From Bacteroidaceae bacterium (GTDB lineage: Bacteria > Bacteroidota > Bacteroidia > Bacteroidales > Bacteroidaceae): a stretch of DNA of 60,874 nt. The translations under genes were made by a program, and so were the position numbers. Shown here piece by piece: positions 36,933 through 45,924 of the stretch. The stretch lies in the NCBI GenBank assembly GCA_017451645.1, contig JAFTNZ010000015.1, forward strand, positions 1 to 60,874, in the 5' to 3' direction. The notes under the pieces are model-generated. The model saw only the letters and a list, made by a program, of their open reading frames with translations. It was not told where the DNA came from and made no database searches. Numbering within the stretch: position 1 is the first letter of the stretch; each line of letters opens with the position of its first letter.

Positions 36933-37844
36933 GTGACTCAGAAAGATTATCAATACTCTGTTCATGAAGTTGTAGAGTATATTAATTGGACTTATTTTTT
37001 TCATGCATGGGGCTTTGCCCTGCGATTTGCTACAATAGCTGATGTCCATGGGTGCGATGCGTGTCGGGCTACATGGTTGGCTTCTTTTCCGGAGGAGGAA
37101 CGTTTGCGGGCTGCCGAAGCCATGCAATTGTACAAAGAGGCAATGAGGATGCTTGGAGAAATGGAGGCAGGCGGTTGTCACATTCATGCCCGTTGCCGTC
37201 TGTATGAAGCTGGAAGCGAAGGTGATGATTTGATTTTCTTGTGTGGAGATGAGTGTCTGCGTTTTCCTTTGCTTCGTCAGCAAATGATCAAACAAAAAAA
37301 AGAGCCACATCTTTGCATCAGTGATTTCGTGCGTCCTCTTGCTTCAGGAAAGGGTGACCGTATAGGAGTTTTTGCCGCTACAGTGGATGCAGATTCGGTA
37401 CTCCTTCATACAGAAGATTCCTATCGACATTTGCTTGTCCAAACATTGGCTGACCGTTTGGCGGAAGCATCCGCTGAGCGGATGCATCAGGATGTACGCA
37501 CTTCTTTTTGGGGATATGCACCTACAGAAGAATTGACCATTGCACAAATGCATCGCGAAGAATTTCAGGGCATACGTCCTGCCGTCGGTTATCCTTCTTT
37601 ACCCGATTTGTCTGTTATATTTTTAATTGATAAATTATTAGATTTGAAAGATTTGAATATTACTCTTACAGAAAATGGAGCTATGATTCCCCATGCTTCG
37701 GTGAGTGGTCTTATGTTATCACATCCACAAGCGTGTTATTTCTCCGTGGCTCCTGTCACAAATGAACAACTCGCTGATTATGCCTATCGACGCGGCATTA
37801 ATGTTGATGAAATCCGCAAATTTCTCAGGCCTTATATGCTTTAA
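36933..37844 (+). CDS. Stand-alone MetH activation-domain-like protein
   Basis: This 303-residue protein matches the C-terminal AdoMet-binding activation domain of B12-dependent methionine synthase: VEYINWTYFFHAWGF near residue 14, RPAVGYPSLPDLS near 214 (the AdoMet-binding RxxxGYP), and IPHASVSGLMLSHPQACYFSVAP near 250. It lacks the homocysteine, folate and cobalamin domains. The start is GTG at 36933, 28 bp after pyrC. In Bacteroidetes the activation domain can be split from MetH; it would reactivate oxidised cobalamin using AdoMet and a flavodoxin-type reductant. The partner metH is not in the window. Confidence 0.8.
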   Translation: MTQKDYQYSVHEVVEYINWTYFFHAWGFALRFATIADVHGCDACRATWLASFPEEERLRAAEAMQLYKEAMRMLGEMEAGGCHIHARCRLYEAGSEGDDLIFLCGDECLRFPLLRQQMIKQKKEPHLCISDFVRPLASGKGDRIGVFAATVDADSVLLHTEDSYRHLLVQTLADRLAEASAERMHQDVRTSFWGYAPTEELTIAQMHREEFQGIRPAVGYPSLPDLSVIFLIDKLLDLKDLNITLTENGAMIPHASVSGLMLSHPQACYFSVAPVTNEQLADYAYRRGINVDEIRKFLRPYML

Positions 37845-37865
37845 ATTCTTAAAACTTCGAGAAAA

Positions 37866-39041
37866 ATGATACACCGCATTTCTGCTATTTTACTGTTTTT
37901 ACTCTTGATTACAGATCTTTATATTTATCGCGTTTACATTTGTCAGTTAACAGTTCGGCGCTGTTTACGCTTTGCCTGGTGGATTCCATCCTTATTGTTG
38001 GTCATCTTTTTTTGTAGTTTGTTGGTGGGAGATAATTTTACACCAGCTCGGATTACAGCCACAAGCAGATGTATGACCCTTTATCTTTTGTTGACCATTC
38101 CCAAAACACTTTTTGTGCTGTGTTCACTGATTGGGAGCACAGTGATGAGGGTATTTGGAAAAAGTGTCCAAAAGATTATAGTTATTCTTTCCTCTATTGT
38201 AGCCTTTGGGGGAGTTGTTTTGATCGGCTACGGAAGCACCATAGGGTGGCATAGATTTGAAGTCAAAGAAGTGGAGTTTTTCCATCCTGATGTTCCATCC
38301 GCTTTCGATGGATACCGTATCGTACATATCAGCGATTGGCATATAGGTACTATTGCCGGCCACCCTGAGCGCATTATTGAAGCTATAGATATAGTTAATG
38401 CCCAACATCCCGATCTTGTTGTTTTTACCGGTGATTTGGTCAACAATGAAGTTTCCGAATTAGATGGTAAAGAGCATATTTTTAATCGTATAAAAGCTAC
38501 TGATGGCGTTATTTCTATTCTTGGGAATCATGACTATGGTACTTATCGTCAATGGGAAACAAAGCAAGCCGAATTGGATAATCTGAACGCTTTGAAAGAG
38601 TGGGAAAGGAAAAATTTCGGGAGACTTTTGCTTAATGAAAAACATTTGATTGCACATGCTGGAGATACCATTGCCATTATTGGGGTTGAGAATGATGGAA
38701 ATCCTCCTTTCCCCTCACTCGGAGATTTACCGAAAGCAATGGAGGGTACTGCTCCTTATTTCAAAATCCTTCTTAGTCACGATCCTACCCATTGGCGCAG
38801 AAGGGTGCTTCCTGATACAGACATCCCCCTCACTCTTTCAGGACATACCCATGCCATGCAATTTCGTATTGGAAACTGGTCTCCTTCTGCGTGGTTTTAT
38901 CCCGAATGGAGCGGATTTTATTACGATGGTCTCCGTGCTCTTTATGTCAATCAGGGGTTGGGAGGAGCCATGCTTGCCTTTCGTTTCGGTGCATGGCCGG
39001 AAATTACAGTGCATACTTTACGACGTTCTTTTTCTGATTGA
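37866..39041 (+). CDS. Membrane-anchored metallophosphoesterase
   Basis: This 391-residue protein has about four hydrophobic segments in its first 130 residues and a calcineurin-like phosphoesterase domain with SDWHIG (about 155-160), GDLVNNE, GNHDYG, LLSHDPTHW and SGHTHAMQ, a full two-metal site. The layout matches the YkuE/YaeI-type membrane phosphoesterases, some of which act on UDP-diacylglucosamine or other lipids. It follows the preceding gene by 21 bp and probably ends the operon that starts at 34805. Confidence 0.9.
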   Translation: MIHRISAILLFLLLITDLYIYRVYICQLTVRRCLRFAWWIPSLLLVIFFCSLLVGDNFTPARITATSRCMTLYLLLTIPKTLFVLCSLIGSTVMRVFGKSVQKIIVILSSIVAFGGVVLIGYGSTIGWHRFEVKEVEFFHPDVPSAFDGYRIVHISDWHIGTIAGHPERIIEAIDIVNAQHPDLVVFTGDLVNNEVSELDGKEHIFNRIKATDGVISILGNHDYGTYRQWETKQAELDNLNALKEWERKNFGRLLLNEKHLIAHAGDTIAIIGVENDGNPPFPSLGDLPKAMEGTAPYFKILLSHDPTHWRRRVLPDTDIPLTLSGHTHAMQFRIGNWSPSAWFYPEWSGFYYDGLRALYVNQGLGGAMLAFRFGAWPEITVHTLRRSFSD

Positions 39042-39080
39042 AAAAGCGATGAAATGATTGTAATTTCGAAAATATATGCG

Positions 39081-39088
39081 TACCTTTG
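39081..39088 (+). promoter_or_regulatory. plsC promoter -7 box
   Basis: TACCTTTG overlaps the start of the longer open frame (ATG at 39076), so translation should begin at the ATG on 39133. Confidence 0.6.
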
Positions 39089-39132
39089 CCCAAACAAAGG
39101 TATTGTGTCTGAAAAATAGCGACGACAAACGT

Positions 39133-39846
39133 ATGAAAATATTATATTGGATTTACCAACTGTTCATTGCTGTGCCCCTTTTATTGGTTTCTACAATTTT
39201 TACCGCGTTGATTACCAGTATCGGGTGTCTTTGTGGTATGGGATATATCTTCAGTTACTATCCTGCCAAGTGTTGGGGATGGTTTTTCTGTCGTATATTA
39301 CTTCTTCCCGTTAAGGTGAAAGGTCGTGAAAACATAGACAAACACACCTCTTACGTGTTTGTCGCTAACCATCAGGGGGCATTCGATATTTTTCTTGTAC
39401 TTGGTTTCCTTGGTCGTCACTTCAAGTGGATGCTCAAGGGTAGTCTTCGTCACGCTCCTCTCATCGGACGGGCTTGTTACGATGCGGGATATATTTTTGT
39501 TGATAAATCAGGTCCCAAGAAACTGAAGGCAACCATTGATCGTGCGCGCAACATCTTGCAGGGTGGTACTTCGCTTGTGGTCTTCCCTGAAGGAAGTCGT
39601 TCGTGGGATGGACAAATGATTCCTTTCAAGAAAGGAGCTTTTCAATTGGCCGATCAGTTACAGATGCCAGTAGTACCCGTTACCATCAGTGGCTCGTATG
39701 ATGTTTATCCGCGATGGCATAAGGGGTTTGTCCGTTGGCACCGTATGAGCCTCGAAATTCACCCGCCTATTTTGCCACAAGGCGAAGGTCCAGAAAACAT
39801 CCAAGCTACTATGCAAAAAGCATATGATGTCATTAAGGGAAAATGA
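39133..39846 (+). CDS. plsC: 1-acyl-sn-glycerol-3-phosphate acyltransferase
   Basis: This 237-residue enzyme adds the second acyl chain to lysophosphatidic acid at the inner membrane. It has an N-terminal hydrophobic region (about 3-45), the catalytic H-x4-D in ANHQGAFDIF (about 76-85) and FPEGSRS (about 150-156), the glycerophosphate-binding motif. The start was chosen from the promoter position. GH35 begins 37 bp after the stop, so the two may be co-transcribed. Confidence 0.93.
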   Translation: MKILYWIYQLFIAVPLLLVSTIFTALITSIGCLCGMGYIFSYYPAKCWGWFFCRILLLPVKVKGRENIDKHTSYVFVANHQGAFDIFLVLGFLGRHFKWMLKGSLRHAPLIGRACYDAGYIFVDKSGPKKLKATIDRARNILQGGTSLVVFPEGSRSWDGQMIPFKKGAFQLADQLQMPVVPVTISGSYDVYPRWHKGFVRWHRMSLEIHPPILPQGEGPENIQATMQKAYDVIKGK

Positions 39847-39883
39847 ATATTGGAATTATAAACCCAAAACTATAAAATTTACA

Positions 39884-42241
39884 ATGAAAAACAGACTTTT
39901 GCTTTTACTCGTGGCCTCTTTGTTGGTGACGGGTAGTGTATTCGGAAAAAATCAATCCGAAACATTTGAAGTGGGAAAAAATACTTTCCTGCTCAATGGC
40001 AAGCCTTTCGTGGTAAAGGCAGCCGAGATGCATTATCCGCGTATCCCTCGCCCCTATTGGGAGCATCGGATCAAAATGTGCAAGGCATTAGGTATGAATA
40101 CAATCTGCCTCTATGTTTTTTGGAATATTCATGAGCAGGAGGAGGGTAAGTTCGATTTCACCGGAAACAATGACATTGCAGCTTTCTGCCGTTTGGCTCA
40201 GAAACATGGCATGTACGTCATTGTCCGTCCTGGGCCATACGTCTGTGCTGAGTGGGAAATGGGAGGGTTGCCTTGGTGGTTGCTCAAGAAGAAAGATATC
40301 CGCTTGCGTGAGCAAGATCCCTACTTTATGGAGCGCGTGGAGATTTTCGAAAAGGAGGTAGGAAAACAGTTGGCAGATTTGCAACTTTCCCGTGGAGGAA
40401 ACATCATTATGGTGCAGGTAGAGAATGAGTACGGCTCTTATGGTACGGATAAGCCCTATGTTTCAGCTATTCGCGATATTGTTCGCCGTGCCGGTTTCAC
40501 TGATGTTGCTCTTTTCCAGTGCGATTGGGCAAGCAATTTTACCAACAATGGACTCGACGACCTTATTTGGACAATGAACTTTGGTACGGGGTCGAATATC
40601 GATCAGCAGTTTGCCAAACTGAAGGAATTACGTCCAGAATCTCCCTTGATGTGTTCTGAATTCTGGAGTGGATGGTTTGATAAATGGGGAGGCCGGCACG
40701 AGACGCGTACCGCCAGAGACATGGTGGCAGGTATGCGCGAAATGTTGGAAAAGAATATTTCTTTCAGCCTCTATATGACACATGGTGGAACCTCCTTCGG
40801 CCATTGGGCAGGTGCCAATTCGCCAGGTTTTGCGCCCGACGTAACATCTTATGATTACGATGCGCCCATCAATGAATATGGCCATGCTACCCCAAAATTC
40901 TATGAATTGCGTGAAATGATGGCTGAGTTTTCTGACAAGAAACTCCCGGCCGTGCCCAAAAGTCCGATGCCTCTCATTTCATTCCCCAAGGTGAAGTTGG
41001 AGCAATTCGTTTCCATTGACCGGGGAATCAATCGTCGTGTTGAGAGTCGGGAAGTGAAGACATTTGAAGAACTCAACATGGGATGGGGTGTTGTAAAATA
41101 CTCTACCGTCCTGCCTGAGATAAAGAATCAGAGCCTCTTGACGTTGAAAGACGGGCATGACTACGCACAAGTTTACATCAATGGAGAATACATCGGTAAG
41201 ATAGACCGTGTGCTTCACGAAACTTCAATCACACTCCCCTCTGTAAAGCAGGGTGACGTGCTCGTTATCCTTGTTGAAGGCATGGGCCGTATCAACTTTG
41301 GTCGTGCCATCAAGGATTTCAAGGGTATTACTGACCAAGTGCTCATCACCACCGAGGTGGGTGGACACGCTACCACTTACGACCTGAAGAATTGGGAAAT
41401 GGCCACAATTCCCGACGACTATGCGACGGCAGTAAACGCCATCGAAGGTCCCATGACACTGGAGATGCGTCATGATGCTTTGCAGGGCAAAATGGGATAT
41501 TATCGCGGCTATTTCAATCTCAGCAAAGTGGGTGATACCTTCATTAATATGGAATCATGGGGAAAAGGACAAGTTTATGTCAACGGTCACGCAATAGGTC
41601 GTTTTTGGAACATTGGCCCCCAGCAGACGCTCTATATGCCCGGTTGTTGGTTGAAGAAGGGCAAAAACGAAATCATCGTGCTGGATGTAGTGGGCACAGA
41701 TAATCCGGTAGTGGAGGGTCTTGACAAGCCTATCATTGACAAACTTAACAACACCAAGCCTAAGACTCATCGCAAAGAGGGACAGAACCTCTCTCTTGTT
41801 GGCGAGAATCCTGTAGCGACGGGAAGTTTTGCACCCGGCAACGGATGGCAGGAAGTGAAATTTGATGCTCCCGTCAACGGACGTTATGTTTGCATCGAAG
41901 CAATCGATGCACACGATGGTAAGGATGTGGCCTGTATAGCCGAATGCTATCTGCTCGACCAGAATGGCGAACGTCTGAGCCGCGAACCATGGACCATTTC
42001 ATACGCAGACAGTGAAGAGACCAATCGGGGAAATCGTGCAGCAGACAAACTGTATGATTTGCAGGAATCTACCTATTGGAGCACTGTAGGCGGAGTAGCT
42101 TTCCCTCATACGGTGATTATCGACCTCGGTAGTGTGCAGACACTCACTGCATTCCAATACCTCCCCCGCATGGAGAAAGAAGTTCCGGGAGGTATCAAGA
42201 ACTATCGTATATATGTGAAGAAAGACAGCTTCAAATACTGA
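39884..42241 (+). CDS. GH35 beta-galactosidase
   Basis: This 785-residue secreted enzyme has a signal peptide MKNRLLLLLVASLLVTGSVFG and a GH35 TIM barrel. The acid/base Glu lies in MVQVENEYGSYG (about residues 176-187) and the nucleophile in MCSEFWSGWFDKWGG (about 253-267). Beta-sandwich domains follow, and the last 130 residues (NGRYVCIEAIDAHDG, TVIIDLGSVQTLTAFQYLP) look like an F5/8-type discoidin carbohydrate-binding module. It should cleave terminal beta-galactose in the periplasm. No SusC/SusD pair is nearby. I start at the ATG on 39884 because the signal peptide begins there. Confidence 0.93.
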   Translation: MKNRLLLLLVASLLVTGSVFGKNQSETFEVGKNTFLLNGKPFVVKAAEMHYPRIPRPYWEHRIKMCKALGMNTICLYVFWNIHEQEEGKFDFTGNNDIAAFCRLAQKHGMYVIVRPGPYVCAEWEMGGLPWWLLKKKDIRLREQDPYFMERVEIFEKEVGKQLADLQLSRGGNIIMVQVENEYGSYGTDKPYVSAIRDIVRRAGFTDVALFQCDWASNFTNNGLDDLIWTMNFGTGSNIDQQFAKLKELRPESPLMCSEFWSGWFDKWGGRHETRTARDMVAGMREMLEKNISFSLYMTHGGTSFGHWAGANSPGFAPDVTSYDYDAPINEYGHATPKFYELREMMAEFSDKKLPAVPKSPMPLISFPKVKLEQFVSIDRGINRRVESREVKTFEELNMGWGVVKYSTVLPEIKNQSLLTLKDGHDYAQVYINGEYIGKIDRVLHETSITLPSVKQGDVLVILVEGMGRINFGRAIKDFKGITDQVLITTEVGGHATTYDLKNWEMATIPDDYATAVNAIEGPMTLEMRHDALQGKMGYYRGYFNLSKVGDTFINMESWGKGQVYVNGHAIGRFWNIGPQQTLYMPGCWLKKGKNEIIVLDVVGTDNPVVEGLDKPIIDKLNNTKPKTHRKEGQNLSLVGENPVATGSFAPGNGWQEVKFDAPVNGRYVCIEAIDAHDGKDVACIAECYLLDQNGERLSREPWTISYADSEETNRGNRAADKLYDLQESTYWSTVGGVAFPHTVIIDLGSVQTLTAFQYLPRMEKEVPGGIKNYRIYVKKDSFKY

Positions 42242-42260
42242 TGTTGTTAATTGTTTTTTA

Positions 42261-42289
42261 GGCACGGATTACCGTGCCTATTTTTTTTT
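42261..42289 (+). terminator. Terminator of the GH35 gene
   Basis: Perfect 7-bp stem GGCACGG/CCGTGCC with loop ATTA, then TA and nine T. Confidence 0.85.
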
Positions 42290-42310
42290 GACACACCACC
42301 CTCCTATATT

Positions 42311-42383
42311 TCAGGCGCGGGTCACGTGTTACATGGATAAAACCTCCCATGTCATTCACGTAATCCGCGCCTGAGTTTTTTTG
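42311..42383 (+). terminator. Second, very long hairpin with T-tract
   Basis: TCAGGCGCGG (42311-42320) pairs with CCGCGCCTGA (42365-42374). Inner arms ACGTG and ACATGG pair with CACGT and CCATGT, giving a 64-nt interrupted hairpin, followed by G and a T-run. It may back up the first terminator or be a REP-like element next to it. Confidence 0.6.
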
Positions 42384-42406
42384 ATATGATGGGAACTATT
42401 CTCTTA

Positions 42407-44098
42407 TCAGTCTTCCATCAACTTGCGGTAACGGGTGCGCTTGGGTTCTTCTTGGCCAAGGCGTTTCATTTTGTTTTCCTCGTATTCAGAATAAGAGCCT
42501 TCGAAATAGAACACATTACCATCGCCCTCAAAGGCAAGGATGTGCGTACAGATACGGTCAAGGAACCAACGGTCGTGGCTGATGATGACGGCACATCCGG
42601 CAAACTCGTCAAGACCTTCTTCAAGAGCACGCAGGGTGTTCACGTCAATATCATTGGTAGGCTCGTCGAGCAAGAGCACGTTACCCTCTTCCTTCAAAGC
42701 CATGGCCAGATGCAGACGGTTACGTTCACCACCGGAGAGCATACCGCAGAGTTTTGTCTGGTCGGCGCCGGCAAAATTGAAGCGGCTCAAATAAGCACGG
42801 GCATTCACATCGCGTCCCCCCATGCGGATAAGTTCGCTACCACCGCTCACCACATCATAGACACTCTTCTCAGGGTCAATATCCTTGTGTTGCTGGTCAA
42901 CGTATGCCAGCTTCACCGTTTCGCCCACCTCAAAGGTGCCACCATCCACTTGTTCGAGTCCCATGATAAGGCGGAAGAGTGTGGTCTTTCCTGCACCATT
43001 AGGTCCGATGACACCCACAATGCCGTTGGGCGGAAGCATGAAGTTGAGGTCGTTGAAGAGCACCTTGTCACCGAAGGCCTTGCTCACATTAATTGCTTCG
43101 ATAACCTTGTTTCCCAAACGGGGACCGTTGGGGATATAGATTTCCAGCTTCTCCTCCTTGGCTTTCTGGTCTTCATTAAGCAACTTGTCGTATGAGTTCA
43201 GACGAGCCTTACCCTTTGCCTGACGGGCTTTGGGCGACATGTTAATCCACTCCAACTCGCGTTGAAGGGTCTTGCGACGCTTGCTGGCGGTCTTCTCCTC
43301 CATCTCCATGCGTTTGGTTTTCTGGTCAAGCCAACTGCTGTAGTTTCCCTTCCAGGGGATACCTTCGCCACGGTCGAGTTCGAGAATCCATCCGGCTACA
43401 TGGTCAAGGAAGTAACGGTCGTGAGTTACGGCAATGACCGTACCCTCGTATTGTTGGAGGTGTTGCTCCAACCAATCGATACTTTCAGCATCAAGGTGGT
43501 TGGTAGGCTCGTCGAGCAACAGGATGTCGGGTTTCTGAAGAAGCAGACGGCATAAGGCTACACGGCGACGCTCACCACCCGAAAGGAATTTTACCAACTG
43601 GTCATCGGGAGGACAACGCAAAGCATCCATCGCACGCTCAAGTTTTGAATCGAGATTCCATGCATCGGTACTGTCAATCACATCCTGCAACTCGGCTTGG
43701 CGGGCAAAGAGGGCATCCATCTTGTCAGGGTCCTCATAGTATTCAGGAAGTCCGAACTTATTGTTGATTTCTTCATATTCAGCCAATGCATCCACGATGG
43801 GTTGCACACCCTCCATCACGATTTCCTTCACCGTCTTGTCAGGGTTGAGCTGAGGTTCCTGAGGCAGGTAACCCACACTGTATCCGGGTGAAAATACCAC
43901 TTCGCCCTGATAACTCTTCTCAAGACCGGCAATAATCTTCAGCAAGGTACTCTTTCCCGAACCGTTAAGACCGATGATACCGATCTTGGCACCATAGAAG
44001 AAAGAGAGGTAAATGTCTTTCAGTACTTGTTTGTTGGCTTGGAAGGCTTTCGATACGCCCACCATTGAAAAAATGATTTTCTTGTCGTCAACGCTCAT
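42407..44098 (-). CDS. ettA: Energy-dependent translational throttle protein EttA (ABC-F)
   Basis: This 563-residue ABC-F factor has Walker A GLNGSGKST (about 43-51) and GPNGAGKTT (about 353-361), signatures FLSGGERRRVA and MLSGGERNRLH, Walker B LLLDEPTNHLD and LLLDEPTNDID, and the arm/P-site tether region with MEEKTASKRRKTLQRELEWI and KARQAKGKARL between the domains, specific to EttA. It gates early elongation at the ribosomal E site in response to ADP/ATP. Length matches. It is monocistronic; a 41-bp-arm inverted repeat lies upstream at 44120-44210. Confidence 0.95.
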   Translation of the reverse strand: MSVDDKKIIFSMVGVSKAFQANKQVLKDIYLSFFYGAKIGIIGLNGSGKSTLLKIIAGLEKSYQGEVVFSPGYSVGYLPQEPQLNPDKTVKEIVMEGVQPIVDALAEYEEINNKFGLPEYYEDPDKMDALFARQAELQDVIDSTDAWNLDSKLERAMDALRCPPDDQLVKFLSGGERRRVALCRLLLQKPDILLLDEPTNHLDAESIDWLEQHLQQYEGTVIAVTHDRYFLDHVAGWILELDRGEGIPWKGNYSSWLDQKTKRMEMEEKTASKRRKTLQRELEWINMSPKARQAKGKARLNSYDKLLNEDQKAKEEKLEIYIPNGPRLGNKVIEAINVSKAFGDKVLFNDLNFMLPPNGIVGVIGPNGAGKTTLFRLIMGLEQVDGGTFEVGETVKLAYVDQQHKDIDPEKSVYDVVSGGSELIRMGGRDVNARAYLSRFNFAGADQTKLCGMLSGGERNRLHLAMALKEEGNVLLLDEPTNDIDVNTLRALEEGLDEFAGCAVIISHDRWFLDRICTHILAFEGDGNVFYFEGSYSEYEENKMKRLGQEEPKRTRYRKLMED

Positions 44099-44119
44099 AA
44101 TCGTTTTCTATATTAACGG

Positions 44120-44210
44120 ACCCTCCCCCCTGCCCCTCCCAAGTGAGGGGAGTGAATAGTACGGCAAAAACTATCTACTCCCCTCCCTTGGGAGGGGTAA
44201 GGGGGAGGGT
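44120..44210. repeat. Inverted pair of GC-rich REP-like palindromes
   Basis: Arms 44120-44160 and 44170-44210 match as reverse complements at 36 of 41 positions with a 9-bp spacer. Each arm contains its own CCCCTCCCAAGGGAGGGG-type palindrome. Related single units occur inside the DUF3987 gene (49688-49731, 50021-50070). Transcripts of both flanking leftward genes would form a strong hairpin here; it could also end the nucleotidyltransferase transcript. Confidence 0.85.
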
Positions 44211-44226
44211 CTTCTATTTTTCTTTC

Positions 44227-45138
44227 TTAAAACAACTTCGCAGGATATTCACCGGCATCGATGAGAGCCTGAATCTTGTCAACCACACCCTGACGGTCGG
44301 CAGCATATGTCACACCGAACCACTTGCTGGTAGTGTCGAGCACCTCTACGGTAGCGGTATTCTCGTTGATGAGTTTGTTCACCATCAATGGGATAAAGAA
44401 TTCGGCCTTCAGGTTCTCCATGTTCTTCGGGTCGCTCAAGAACTCGATGAAATACTCCTCAGAGTGCTTGAAGTAGTCGGGAGTGAATCCCCACATGTTC
44501 ATTGACACGGGAGTGTTGTCTTCAACGGCAATCCACTGACCCTCCTCATCCTTATAGCAGATGGGGCCGTCAACGCGCATGATTTCGGTACGCTCGACCA
44601 CAGTAGTCAGGTGTCCTTGCTCGTTCTTTTCGCAGATACCACGAGCTACAGAGCCATTCTCTGAGAGAGTATTACCTACACGGAAGCCCACCATGCAATA
44701 CTTGTTCTCTTGTCCTTCGGGCAACTCACTCAACCATTTTCCGATAACGGCAAAAGCATCGCGGCTATAGAAGTCGTCGGCATTGATAACGGCGAAAGGC
44801 TCTTTGATGACGTCCTTACCCATCAGCACGGCATGGTTCGTACCCCAAGGCTTCACGCGCTCGGCGGGGCAAGTGAATCCTTCGGGCAGATCGTCGATGG
44901 CCTGAAATACGAGCTCTACGGGGATATGGTTCTCGTACTTGCTGATAATCTTCTCGCGGAAGTCTTGCTCAAAGTCTTTACGGATAACGAACACGATCTT
45001 TCCGAATCCGCCACGGATAGCGTCAAAGATAGAGTAATCCATGATGGTCTCACCATTGGGGCCCAGTCCGTCCAACTGCTTCAAGCCTCCATAACGGCTA
45101 CCCATGCCGGCAGCCAATACAAACAACGTAGGTTTCAT
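44227..45138 (-). CDS. Sugar-nucleotide-type nucleotidyltransferase
   Basis: This 303-residue protein has the NTP-transferase fold: VLAAGMGSRYGGLKQLD (7-23) is the nucleotide-binding G-x-G-x-R...K motif, and NADDFYSRDAF near residue 119 is the metal-binding region. The PWGTNHAV segment also fits. Such proteins activate a sugar-1-phosphate with NTP; the substrate is not clear. It has its own -7 box (45213-45220). Confidence 0.85.
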   Translation of the reverse strand: MKPTLFVLAAGMGSRYGGLKQLDGLGPNGETIMDYSIFDAIRGGFGKIVFVIRKDFEQDFREKIISKYENHIPVELVFQAIDDLPEGFTCPAERVKPWGTNHAVLMGKDVIKEPFAVINADDFYSRDAFAVIGKWLSELPEGQENKYCMVGFRVGNTLSENGSVARGICEKNEQGHLTTVVERTEIMRVDGPICYKDEEGQWIAVEDNTPVSMNMWGFTPDYFKHSEEYFIEFLSDPKNMENLKAEFFIPLMVNKLINENTATVEVLDTTSKWFGVTYAADRQGVVDKIQALIDAGEYPAKLF

Positions 45139-45212
45139 GTCTTATTTCTGTTTTTAAAAAGGTTTTTTAAAAAGGTGTCACTCTTTATCTCATTCATTCA
45201 AGTTTCACTCTG

Positions 45213-45281
45213 CAAATATACGTTTAATTTCTCAGGTCTGCAAAATTATCTGCCATATTCTAAAAAAATGCATTATCTTTG
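45213..45281. promoter_or_regulatory. Divergent promoters for the nucleotidyltransferase and the acetyltransferase
   Basis: The minus strand reads TATATTTG (complement of 45213-45220) and the plus strand TATCTTTG at 45274-45281. Confidence 0.6.
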
Positions 45282-45303
45282 CAGGCAGATAGCGGCCGTC
45301 GGA

Positions 45304-45319
45304 TAGCGACCGGTCGCTA
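45304..45319. promoter_or_regulatory. 16-bp perfect palindrome in the acetyltransferase leader
   Basis: TAGCGACCGGTCGCTA lies about 16 nt after the expected transcript start and 22 bp before the ATG. It is nested between ATAGCG (45289-45294) and CGCTAT (45321-45326), which could form an outer stem. It could be a repressor site or a leader hairpin close to the ribosome site. Confidence 0.5.
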
Positions 45320-45341
45320 ATCGCTATAAACTGATGAAAAC

Positions 45342-45896
45342 ATGCAGAACGAGATAGAGAAGATGAGAAACGGCCAGTTGGCCGATTTCAATCGTCCCGA
45401 ACTTCAAGAAAGCCTTCGCCATGCGAAAATTCTGTTGGCCCGCATGCGCACGATGAGTATTTACGATGTCGGCTACCGTCCGTTGTTGGAGGAACTGATA
45501 CCGGATATCCCCCAATCATCCGTAGTGATGCCGCCTTTTCATTGCGATCATGGCCATGGCATCAAGTTGGGCGAGAGTGTGTTCGTCAATGCCGGATGCA
45601 CCTTCCTCGATGGTGCCTGCATACGCATCGGCGACCACACACTGATAGGTCCCAATGTGCAAATCTATACTCCACACCACCCTATCGACTACATTGAGCG
45701 ACGTGAGAATAAGGAGTATTCTTTCCCCGTCACCATCGGGGCCGATTGTTGGATAGGAGGCAATGTCACCATCTGTCCGGGTGTCACCATTGGCAACCGT
45801 TGCATCGTGGCGGCAGGCAGTGTGGTGACGAAAGATGTGCCCGACGGATGTATGGTGGCCGGAAATCCTGCACGGGTGAAAAAACAGCTTGTATAA
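45342..45896 (+). CDS. Maltose/galactoside O-acetyltransferase-like protein
   Basis: This 184-residue protein has an N-terminal helical Mac domain followed by a left-handed beta-helix of hexapeptide repeats (IRIGDHTLIGPNVQIYTPHHPID, then ITIG-type repeats). The catalytic His is expected in TPHHP near residue 109. It transfers acetyl from acetyl-CoA to a sugar hydroxyl. The queA start lies 29 bp after its stop, so the two are probably co-transcribed. Confidence 0.9.
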   Translation: MQNEIEKMRNGQLADFNRPELQESLRHAKILLARMRTMSIYDVGYRPLLEELIPDIPQSSVVMPPFHCDHGHGIKLGESVFVNAGCTFLDGACIRIGDHTLIGPNVQIYTPHHPIDYIERRENKEYSFPVTIGADCWIGGNVTICPGVTIGNRCIVAAGSVVTKDVPDGCMVAGNPARVKKQLV

Positions 45897-45924
45897 ATCC
45901 ACACTTTTTTTGAATCGTACAAAA

